A stretch of 64,000 nucleotides of DNA from Pelargonium x hortorum (Eukaryota > Streptophyta > Magnoliopsida > Geraniales > Geraniaceae): positions 62,001 through 126,000 of the forward strand of contig JAYMTJ010000001.1 in assembly GCA_036897525.1 (NCBI GenBank), given 5' to 3'. Each line of letters begins with the position of its first letter. Positions within the stretch are counted from its first letter, which is position 1. The translations under genes were made by a program, and so were the position numbers. The notes below the pieces were generated by a model. That model made no database searches, was not told the origin of the DNA, and worked only from the letters and a program-made list of their open reading frames with translations. Positions 50,596-61,602 of this stretch are shown here, one piece after another.

Positions 50596-51764
50596 ATAAG
50601 CAAATTTGCTTTTTTATGCAAGTGGGTACTCATTTTCAAGTCTAGCTCTCGATTCCTGGCGGAGAATGTAAATGTAGCTCAATTCCCCAGCTTCCTAAAC
50701 GTAAAGGAGTTTTTTAGCTATTATATACAATCTAACTTAATAAAAGGTTTGCAAAAGAAAAGTTTATAACATAACATGTGACTTTTGTATTAATTCCGAT
50801 AGAAAATATTACTGTACAAAGGTCCTTAGAAAAGAAAAGCAGCCGATTTCATTCAATTCAAGCGGCAAGGTCTAATTCATTTTTGTTATACGTTTTAGAT
50901 TTCTCTAACTTAAGTGAATTTCTAGATCCTGGAAAGTGAGGCAAATCCTATAATATAAGGAGTCTCCATTAAGTGATTCTGATAAGGGGTAGTGGCGAAT
51001 ATAAATAAAAGCAAACCCCGCCATTGGTTAACGCTAGCAATGACGTAAGGCTTAAGACATTTTTATTATATATATTCTTCTTTTAGTTTTAGGGTATGTA
51101 TTTCTCTTTAAATTACCTCGACTGAATTGGAAAAAAGGGGAGTGGGGAGTCCTGTGTATTTTGTCTTACTTAGAGTTTTTTCTCTTTATTTATTATATAT
51201 GTCTAAAAGAGCCACCCACTTAGGAGTTACTGAAATTAGTAAGTCCTGGTATATTCAATTTGAAAGTCTAGCGTATTTGTAGTGAATTGAATTGGAGCTC
51301 TCATAAGCAGTCTATAAAAAAGGGCGTATACTGCTCTTTAAAGTAAAAGAAAAATCCGCGGAAATACCAGCACAGCAAGTCCTTTCCCTAAGAGATAAGC
51401 TTGCTTATAATATATACTCACTGGGCCCCTGTTTATTAAGGAGTAAATCCCCATTTATTTGATTTGTAGTTACAAGAAAAGCGTAAATCAAAGGAAAAAA
51501 TATGTCTATTTAATAAGAGTCAGAGTGCTCCATTCTCCTTTATTATAATATAATGTATTTACTCGTGTTTAAAATTACTTAACAGCAAGTTTATTGCTTA
51601 AGTGCTCTATCATTGCTTCTTTACTTAAGAACTAGAAAGCTAACGTTTAAAGCTCGTTTACTGAGCCTGTCCGTTTTAGTTTAATTAAACAATTGAAAAG
51701 TTGGTTATTTTGTTTGCTAGACAGAAGTTACTAATGAATCCTTATTAAATACTAAGAGGAATCC

Positions 51765-51782
51765 CTTTCTTTCTTTCTTTCT
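51765..51782 (+). repeat. (CTTT)4 microsatellite
   Basis: Four CTTT units plus a partial one. Confidence 0.9.
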
Positions 51783-52116
51783 ATTATAACTTAGAACTAA
51801 GACTCTCTAAAAAAACAGCTTACCGGAAGACTGCTGAGTGTTTTAATGAAAATAGCCATAGAACAGTTTTTATAGGGAAAGAGTAAATGAAAAGGAAATC
51901 TTAATAAAGGAACCTGGTTAATACTGGACACCCGGATATTAATTAGTCAGTCTAGTGTTTAGTAATTTGAGCTTCCTCGGGTATACCCCTTTATTCGAGA
52001 TTTTTTTCAGTAGGTAATTAAAGAAAAGAGGGATAATTAAATGTTCTTTTTTAATATCCACATGAGTAAGAGCCAGGGCTTCTCGTAGTTAAGTATGAAA
52101 TTCTTTTAGGGGAAGC

Positions 52117-52136
52117 TCCCGTGATATATCACGGGA
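52117..52136. repeat. perfect 20-bp palindrome
   Basis: The half-site TCCCGTGATA is followed at once by its exact reverse complement, with no spacer. It could extrude as a cruciform or be a symmetric protein site. It is not next to any gene I can see. Confidence 0.85.
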
Positions 52137-55100
52137 TTTTTCTTCCTGAGAACAGAGACACAAGAGAAGAGAGGTTTATTACAGGGTCCTATATACTTAG
52201 ATTAATTCCTGCTAGATGCCTTTGATGTAAAGAAATTTTTAGTAGTCTCATTCAAAAGAAGCTAGTCAGGAGTTCTTAACACGGCATTGCACAAAGTTTA
52301 GTAAAGATTATTTAACAAATTTTTAATCTCCTTGATTTGATATTAGGACGGACAGAAATAGGTAGGACCTTGTAGTACAAAAATGAAAACAAGTCTTCTC
52401 TGGATTATTATTTAAATGTGCGGATAATAAGTAAATTAGAAAATCCCGTTTTACTAACTGAAGTGAAGTGCCTAGGATGCATAACCCAATTGCTCTTCGG
52501 TTCTCTTGCTAATCTCAAACTAGGTCTTGCAGGAATCAGACCTATAAAAACGTATATGATATTATAGAATTGTGGTTCTTCTGTAGTGCAGGAGTAAGAT
52601 AGTTTCTTAATTCAAAAAGTTGTCAATCCAATTAATTATGTATTACGAAGGAGAACTACAATCTACCTGATGTGATATGAACTGTTTATAGTATTTAGTT
52701 TCAGTCAGAGTCTTTTCTTGGGCGAATCCCTGGGGTATAACACCCCGCCAAGGTTCCTAGTGCCGTTGGTTCAAGTTAAAAGAACAAAAGAGGGGTTGAC
52801 CCAAGTTTAAGAACCATTAAAAAACCAACCCTTTTCGTGTTTGAAAGAAAAAGAAGTAGGAGCTCTTAGTAAAGTATGCTTATGAAGAAGAGAGAGCAAG
52901 AGGAAGAGTACTAACCTGAAGGGAAGCTAGGAAGGAAGCCTGTCAGTATATTAGTTAGATTTCCCTAGCATGCCTGTCTTATTTTTGCCTGTTAACACGG
53001 TGCGAATTCTTTAGCTTGTGTTATTAGAATTAGAGTAATAGAATTTATTCATATAGGATAGTACAGAGTATTGCTGGATAGACATTTTCAATTAAGGAGA
53101 ATTCCTGTTGGCTTTATGGTTTATCAGTAAGAGAGGATACAGCCTTTAGAAAGATATAGACAAATCCCCTATTGTTTAAACTAAACTTTGTTCAGGAATG
53201 CTTACTAATATCTAAAAGGGAATAACCGGGGGATCCATTCCCAAGCAAGAAAGTTACCTTAACAGAACAGACTAGAAATAAAGGCTACTGATTAAAGTGA
53301 AAGAACTTCCTTGCTTTAGAGTAAGCTTCGCTAGAGGCGCACTAAATAAACAGGAAAGTCTTAAATTCCTCTTGTTGCTCTATGCTTTTATCGTTAGGGA
53401 GGAGACACACCCTATCCGTGCATTGATGAATCCTTATCTTATACCAGACTGTAGCGAAGCGGAGGGAGGGCTTTATAGTCTTAGTACAGTCCAACCCCAC
53501 ACTATAACAACACATACGGGAAAAAAACTAAAACTTTAGTTCAAATTCACTTACTGAAATTCTTTAAGCAACATCTTCGTATTCTTACGACTTAGCCATT
53601 GTTTCTTTATCTCTTCTTCATAACTTGTTTGTTCTTTGCTTTACCTGTTACCTTCTGTGCTATATTTTTCTTACTCATAAGAGCTGTCTACAACGGACCT
53701 GTCTTTTGGGCTTGGCTCTTCTTCTTCCTGTTCTAATGAAACTCGCGGATAGAAGATAGGAGCGGATACTTGTATTCCATTTAGAAAGGTTTATAGCTAA
53801 TGTATTCTCCTACCTCTTGCCTTAATTGTGCTTATCGGTAATGAGCAAAGAGCCTTAGTTGTACATACAGAAAGAAATCTCTGTTACTGTTACCTACTTT
53901 GTCTTTGTGAAGGAGGTTAATCCCATTCTAGTTGTATATTGAGTATAACTACTTACATTATGGCTAACCCCAAAAGAAAAAATACAGACTTAAACTTGTC
54001 CTTGACTACTCTCGCGGAAACCTGGAAACAGAAATAAACAAACAGCCTTCATGACTTACCTCTTTTATTTATTGACTTCTTTGCTTTCATGACTTGTTGC
54101 TGGAGGAGTCCTTGTAGTTAGACTAGAAATAGAGTTGTTTGAGTTAGCGAAGAAGTCGTACTAGAGATAGAACAGAAACTGATAAGAGTAAGGTAAGGTA
54201 AGGATAATAATTGGATATTGTATTCTTATTGGATATAAGAGTTATTATAGCTAATATTTTAGTATCGATAGATATATTAATTATTGTAAATAGTTATAAC
54301 TTTATAGTAAAAGAGCCCTTACTAGGTAGGGATAAGACCCTTGCTTTCGAACTTTTATGATCAAAGCCTCTACCCTCTACTGCAAAAAACACTGTAACAA
54401 CACTCCCCTTTTAATAAACTAATTATAACGTTGTACTGTGGAATTTCTAATCCGAGACATTACTCGTTATCAGAGGCAACTCTGTGTGTGAATTTCCTGC
54501 CTGCCAATAAAATAAAAAAGATTAGTAAACTCGTTTTAGCGCATTAACATGGCCATAGAATCCTTTTTTTAGTATTACCTGAAAAAAAATATTACATAAT
54601 CTATGCAACGTTCCCTCTTTAGGGGGGAACTTAAAGAGTATAAATTAGCTGGAAAAGGGCATATACCTAATACGCACTGCTGTGAATTATAAGTACTGCA
54701 CATTGGCTAATTGAGAGGTTACTAGAGGAGAGTAACTTTTAGCTTTTTTTCTGAAAACTGAAGGAAATCTCAGGTCCTTTACAACAGGCCTTGCTTAAAC
54801 TCAAAGTAGAATACTAAGAGAGAATTTTTAGGGTTCTTAACTGTAGTGTCAGGAACTATAACTACAAATTCCCAGTTTATGCTTACTCGTACAGGACTTT
54901 AATTACTCTCCCCTTTTGTAATGAGGGACTTTTATTTTAATAGAAAAAATTCCGCTTTTGTAGCTAAAAGGACCTTACTGAGATAGAAAAAAGAACAATG
55001 ACTAGACCCTTTGATAGCTCCTTTCTTCTAAATGAAAATCCGGTATCGGCGTTTTTGTATGTAATGTATAAGGCTATATAATTTCATTTCTCCCTTGCAA

Positions 55101-55375
55101 AAAAAGCATTAACCAGCGGACTTGAATACACCAGTTTTTTTACTTTCGATTTCTAAAAGATTCCTAAAAAAGATCTACTCCGCAGACTGTCCTAAGTAGT
55201 ATTTTCTTTTAATAAGTAGAAAAGGGCAAGGAGAAACCCTATATATTTTAGAGCTTAAGTTGGGATTATACGGATTTTTTTAATAAAACAAGTTAGATTT
55301 GTTTGAAAGATATTAAAGAATATCTAGGGTTGCTCAATTCCAGAGTGTAGATAAGTCAATTGCTAAGAAACATCC

Positions 55376-55408
55376 TATATTATATACATTGGAATTGAAA
55401 GCATAAAA
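55376..55408 (+). repeat. diverged dispersed repeat (copy 2)
   Basis: Partner of 23635-23669 in the same orientation, 31.7 kb away. No gene is associated with either copy. Confidence 0.5.
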
Positions 55409-55691
55409 AACAAGAAAGTGTATTCTGTATACTATTCAGTATTCGGTTTATCTTCCTTTACTTACAGCCTTATCTTAATCTAGACCAACAGCCCATCAAG
55501 ATTCCTTTTTTGCTCAAGCAAAGATTCTCGGGTCTCAATCAAGTGAAATTTGGGTTCATTCCCTTAGTACTAACTACTAAAGAAACCCTTATAACGTAAA
55601 GTTTTTTCCAGGAAATGGAAAAGCCCCCTTACTCTATATAATATTATACTTTCTTAGAAAATGTGCTTATGCTTCTCTTCATCTTCAAAGT

Positions 55692-55701
55692 GGGGGGGGG
55701 G
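55692..55701 (+). repeat. run of 10 G
   Basis: An uninterrupted G run in strongly AT-rich DNA. Such runs are rare by chance at this composition. Confidence 0.9.
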
Positions 55702-57379
55702 TATAAGTCTTATCTTAAGATTTCTATAGATATAATAATTAAAAGGATTTCATTCATTTGCTATGCTACAAAGGTTAATGTTAGCTTGATGTCCCCGCCA
55801 GGTCAATAATAGGATTTCGGTATCCTATAACAAATTGCACTTTTAACTAAACGAGTAAGCTGGAGTTAGAAGCAAATTAAGAAGTTGTTCTCTTATTTAT
55901 ATACTTCTTTATAAAGAAAAAAAGAACTGTCAAGTAACTAATAGATATTCATTCCATATTCTAGTAAACGCTCACGCAGCCTTTACATAGTAAGACATAA
56001 GGGAACCCCGTACCTGCGCCCTTTGAAAGTCTTGTAGAACTCCTTAAAAAAGTTAAAGCGGAAAGAAGCACCTTAAGTCTTTTGACTTACCCTAATAATC
56101 AAATTTCTAGGTGTATCCTAATTAGGAGCTTAACCAAAGTAAGTTCTTTGATTTTATCCCTATTTTAAAGAAATTCTGAAGAGAAGTTTGTGAAGTAGAG
56201 TTAGTATATAATATTTCAAACATTGACAGGTCACGCACAAGTGGGTATTTCCAAATACAAATATCCGCTGTAAACCAACTTACAAATGATAAAATGAAAA
56301 AGTTACAACATTTTTTCTATATTTTTTTGTACGTGGAATAAGTTTACTCACACAAGGTTATGGGCTCAGGTTTTCTATACTTTAATATACAATTTTGGAC
56401 CCACTCTACCAAGACCAAGGGATATACTGCAAAAAGTCACTCTATTTCTATCAAAATGAAAGTTTAGCTATCGGCTCAATGAGGACTGACCGGGGTTAGA
56501 GGTATTTCTGGTAAGTTGGAAATAGAAAAGTCCAGAAAGCTCCTTTCCTTTGATGTACGAGGTGCTGATATAAATCAAATCCATATCGAGGTCTACTAAT
56601 CATATTTCTTCTTGTATCTGTATCAGAGAAAAGACAGTTGCTTGAGTTGAGAATTAAAAGGAAGCTAAGGGGGTTATAAAAGTTAGTAAATTAACCGAAG
56701 TAATAGAATCTTCTGCTAAAGTATAAGCGCGCTAAATAATAATTCTAAGGTTTTGACAAAATCGAGGCATATTCTCTGTAAATAGGCTTTTGAACCTAGA
56801 TATTACTTCCGTTTTAGGTGCAATATGATGGGTTAATTTCTTAAAACGACAACGAGTTTCGCTACTAAATTGCAAATTTTAGAGAAGGTCCTTTTTTTTG
56901 AGCTTTCTTACAGGAGACTAGAGCCTTAATGAAAATATTAGAGTCCATCTACTACACTAATTGATAGAACCGGCTATTTTATCTTCTATACTATACACCT
57001 ATGACAGAAAAAACAAGGCCTTTTATTAGTAAAATTATACAAAAATATATACTAGAAAAGAAACTCAATAGAAACACCGTCAAATATTATAACCTTACAA
57101 ACAAAGGAACCTCTTTTAAGGCTCCCGCAGGATAAGTACTACCTGAGACTAGAGGCTATTTACTATAACTGTGACCTAAAACAATAGTTTTATGTTTTAC
57201 TAGGAGCCTATATACCTATTTATAAGATGAAGTCTCGTTAATAAGTCCTACTTTGCTTTGATAACTAAAAGTGGGTGCCCTAACCCATAGCCTTCTCTAT
57301 AAAAAGATCTCGGATACCCGTGACTTAAACTTAAATAAATTAGCTTAACGTTTGTAAAGAGGTAACCTTCTCAAAAAGA

Positions 57380-58760
57380 GAATAATCCCAAGGACAAATA
57401 AATAGACCACTCCCACAGACTTGTTAAAGCTACAAATACAGCAGAAAACAGGCTTCACTTCACATTTACTGGACTCCCCTGCTTTAATCAAATAAAATTG
57501 AATAATAGGTTTATATCCAGAATAGCCTTAATATTGCTAGGATACCTTTTCTTTGTTGAATTTTATAACTCATAAACCTTTAGATTTCCAATTCTTTAAA
57601 CCTAGTTAACTTAAGCCTTAAATACTCCAGATTTAGAACTCATTTGAAGACATTCATTTCACTTTCTTAAACAACTAAATAAACAGGAACTTCTATTCTA
57701 AGATTAAGAATTCTCTAAATTAGGAAGGGTGGAAAAATCCTAGGAATGCTTCTACTCTCAAAGATCTCAAAGAAAGGATCATAGGTAAATAAAATCTCTT
57801 GCAATACTGAATTAGAGCTACACCTTTATTCCATTAGATCGGAATGTTCACTTCACTTATTAATTACACTAAAACAGGAACTCCTTTCTTTAACAAATAG
57901 AATCTCCTAAATCCTAAACTATCTCAAAGGAATAACAAATACTAATAGGATTCTCACCTTAGCTTTACAGAATTAAGAGCTACAGAGACAAGCTCTTGCC
58001 TAAACTCTAACTGGGAATCTGCTCTCTTTTCTTTATACTTTACAGTCTATCCGCTTACTCGGGTATTAGATAGAGATCTCCTTACCTACAAACCCTCAAT
58101 TGACTGGAACTCAATAAAGAGCACAAAAGAGCTAGGATTAGATAGAGCACCAACACTAGCAAAGGACTTCAACTGCTTGGCCTTCCTAAATGAAATAGTT
58201 AGACTAAATATCCCGGAATAAAAAATGCTCTTTCCTAAACAAGAAACTATACTCTCAAAAGAAATAGAGAATCTGCTTTACCATCAATCCGCTTAGAAGA
58301 GCTCCCTCAAGAACAACTGTCAAAGCCTGGAAACCAGGAATACATTGTCGGAAATTCTAGTTAGGAATTCTCAAATACAGAATACAAAAGACAAAATACA
58401 AAGGAAACCTCCTTACCCTTACTTAGATCTACCACCTGTCCTAGAATCCTAGAACCTGGTGAAGTCTCTATATCCGAAAAGGAAAAGTGCTACAATTCAT
58501 TTTCTATCCTCCTGGAAATAGGGAATATACTCTCTCTCACGAAGACAAGAATACCAATCAGCTCCACTTAGTTTGGCTTAGCTGAGGGAGGAGTTCTCCA
58601 CTAGCTCAATAACATAGAGTCCAGAAATTATTATACTCTCAAAGACAAGATAATTTTCTACCATCAATGTCAGCTTAACACCAAAAAAAAGTATACAAAT
58701 AAACTCCACTTCCAAAGACAAGAGAGCTAGACTTGCTTTTCGACAGCTAAGAAGTACTTT
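57380..58760. other. C/A-rich block, degraded relative of the 35.1-36.2 kb block
   Basis: C exceeds G (17 to 5 in 58381-58440). It contains repeated phrases of the form ACTCTCAAA(A)GAAATAGA...ATCTGC and CTGGAAATAGGGAATA, also found at 35.1-36.2 kb and, less decayed, at 19.9-20.5 kb. No gene is seen. Confidence 0.45.
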
Positions 58761-59608
58761 GAATTTCAGACTTTGGGCTGTGTCATAGAGGATTCTTAGA
58801 CTTAGAGATTGGTAAGTTCGAACAGCGGAATTTAGTTGGGTTTGTTGGATTTAAGTTCTCTGACTGATCGGGACTTCGTGAGTGTCAAGATAAGTTGCAA
58901 TTGATAGCTCTAAAATTCTTGTTAAAATATAGTAAAACTCTCTTTAACTACTTTAATACGAGGGACACCTACTTCCGGCGTAGTCTTAGCATAGAGTACT
59001 AATGAAAAAGTATCAACTTGTTATTATTTACTAATATTAGGATATTACATACACTTTTTAATGTAAGAGGGAACACAAAACAAGTAAGAAGACTCTTAAC
59101 TATATTTTCTATTTCCAGTAAATACTATTAAGAAAACAAAGGATTCTAGATTAAACCATATATTTACTAATAAATTCTTTTAGGATCATAGAGTCAAACT
59201 TGTTTGTATTAATTAGATATCCTCAATAAATCTTTTAAGAAATCCCAGCCTAAGTAAATAGAAGTCTTTTATATCCTGAAATTAGAACTTTTTATATTAT
59301 AGGTTTTTTTATTATGAAAACTCCTTTTATGGAGTCCTATTTTCTATTAGGAATATACTTCCTTAACTTCAGCTAGAAATGGAATATTTTACAGATTAGA
59401 GAAAGAGGCACTTAAATTATTTATTATGTTACGGATTATTTTAATTTATATAATCCCTAATCCTTTTCTTCTAGTTTAGTGTAAATTAAGGAAGATCTTG
59501 TTATATTATAAAGGGGGCGCCGCTTATAAAGTATGGGTTTTGAGTACTCTATGGGTTCACTTTTTAAGCAGTCACTTAAACTCTTTTAAAGATAAAAACA
59601 CAATATTG

Positions 59609-59622
59609 TATATATATATATT
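59609..59622 (+). repeat. (TA)n microsatellite
   Basis: About seven TA units. Confidence 0.85.
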
Positions 59623-60461
59623 TTGGAGAATAACGTAATTTAAGTTTCGAGTAATAGAATAAAAGTGTATAAATATAGGCTTTTTAACAAGCTTTCCTGG
59701 GATTTTCTATATAAAGTCTTCTTTTTTTCTCTATCGCACCCGTTGAAACAGGGCTTTGTGGGTCTATTAGCTATAAAGATTCAAAAAAAACGCTATGGAA
59801 AGATGTTGGGTTTTGTTATACTAGGGGCATCCTAAAGCAGGGCACTTCCTTAAACCTCGGTTGGCATAAGTATCAGTTCTCTGTTATACATTAATTAAAG
59901 AGGGTATATTTCCTCTATTCCATCGCAGCCTAAGTAGTAAATGACCCAACTTTGGAAAGGTGCAGTACTCAATACTCTTTTCTGTTGGCTATACTAAACA
60001 AATACCTGAAGTGTATATCAATCAATTTTCCTTTGAGTTAGTGCCAGTTCAAATATCTTGTAATTTGGCCCTTACTTACAGAGTTTTATAATACCCTTAT
60101 CCTTATAATTAATTGTACTTTGGGATCTTAAAAAGCATGAAAGCAACTCCCTTTAGAAAATAGAAGAATAGAAAAAAACCTTACGAATAACTATTAGAAA
60201 TCAGGAATACCAAAATACCAACTATCCAATGTCGGTTAATGAGTCTAGAGACAAATACTACTGAATGAATTTATATCTCCTGGAAATGCCCAACAAATAC
60301 AGGTACCAACATAGCAACTACACTAAATAAAGAATTTCCAGTACAGTTGTCATTAGATTAGGAGAGATACATACACATACTGGAAAGTACTAAACAAGCA
60401 AGAAAGAACAGGAAACCTCGGTTCTAAAAAACAAGAATGACTTTACTATTTACCAAGGAAA

Positions 60462-60481
60462 CTTTCTTTCTTTCTTTCTTT
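60462..60481 (+). repeat. (CTTT)5 microsatellite
   Basis: Five CTTT units, with a similar four-unit tract at 51765-51782 and a shorter one near 10640-10660. Confidence 0.9.
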
Positions 60482-61591
60482 ACCGGTACATTTGTATTAT
60501 AGTATAAAAAGTCCTTGTATTTTACTAATAAAATGGACTGTCCAGGGTGATTTGGGTTCTACAAGTGGATCCTATTGTACGGGGAAGAGGATGCAGGGAA
60601 CAGTTCTTGAAAAAAAGAGACCTGTTTCTAAGTAGTTTAAATAAAAAAGTCTTGGGTCTTAGAAAAATAACTTGGTGTAGAGTAGTCTGGGGTACATGAA
60701 TAATTTTTGAACGCCTGCTTTTATTCTTAGAAGTTTTCAAACCTTTATTCAAGACTCGGATTTAGTGTTTTTGTTTCCCTTTATATTCCATGAGAGTCCT
60801 GAGAAGCGGACTACTCCCGCGTTAATCTCTAACTTTTCTGGTTATTTGGATATAAGTTTGGGGATACTCATAAATGCTTTCTGCTATGGGTAGACCCGAT
60901 TATTGCGGTTACTATTAAATAAACTACAACCATGTTAAATAAACTTAATATCAAACCGAGCTTTATACTAGAAAGAAAATACTTATAAAAGTACACGTAA
61001 AGCAGTGAGTCGAGAATAAGGGGCTGTACAAGTAATACTTCAACGCCTTGCTAAAGATTTGAGAAATTCGCTAGCTAAAGCTTAAATTTATGGTATAAAA
61101 AGGCTCCGTAATTCTTAGTAAAAAAACAAAGAGAAATAAGTACGATGTCCCATTATAGGCATTAACCAGGTGGGGTACGTAAGGGACTCCCAAAATCCTG
61201 TTATTTGCATCTAAAAAGCCATGCAACGAGTTTAGGAGAATCGGAAACTTTCTGCATATAGGATATCTTAATACTTTAAATGTACACTTCAAAAAACTGG
61301 AAATATCCAACCAAGACTTCTGAGCCAATCTTTAGTACTAAACTTTCCTAAGTGGAACCAGTTCTATAAACACCCAAACTTCAGATTTTTGTACCCCTAT
61401 TTTATTTAAGCCCCAACAAAGAGAGAAAAGAAAGTGTTAATTCCAATTAAAAGCTGGTAAGATTTATCTTGACTTTTTCTAATCTAGTCTAGACAAAGAA
61501 ATCCTACAAAAATAGGTGAAGTCAAATAAATAGATGCTAAAGCGAGAATCTTTTTTGACTAGGTTTTAACTAGAGTTTGTAATTTTAACTT

Positions 61592-61602
61592 GGGGGGGGG
61601 GG
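61592..61602 (+). repeat. run of 11 G
   Basis: The longest G run seen in the window. As at 55692, both flanks are AT-rich and no gene is near. Confidence 0.9.

Larger units (their letters stand above)
46221..53540. other. AT-rich non-coding DNA
   Basis: No gene is recognised. A-rich stretches occupy about 46.0-47.2 kb. It contains the 20-bp palindrome at 52117. Short frames at 47658-47861, 50013-50195, 50115-50303 and 53297-53539 are not recognised. Confidence 0.5.
53541..57379. other. pyrimidine-rich then AT-rich non-coding DNA
   Basis: At 53.54-54.3 kb the words (TTCTTCTTCCTG, TTACCTGTTACC, TTTATTGACTTCTTTGC) match the style of the 33.2-34.0 kb block. The remainder is AT-rich with a G run at 55692. 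No gene is seen. Confidence 0.45.

Noticed and set aside
52725-52775. GGGGT-ATAAC-ACCCC hairpin followed by GTTGGTTCAAG
   Set aside because: Five-base stem only and no tRNA arms; too weak to list.
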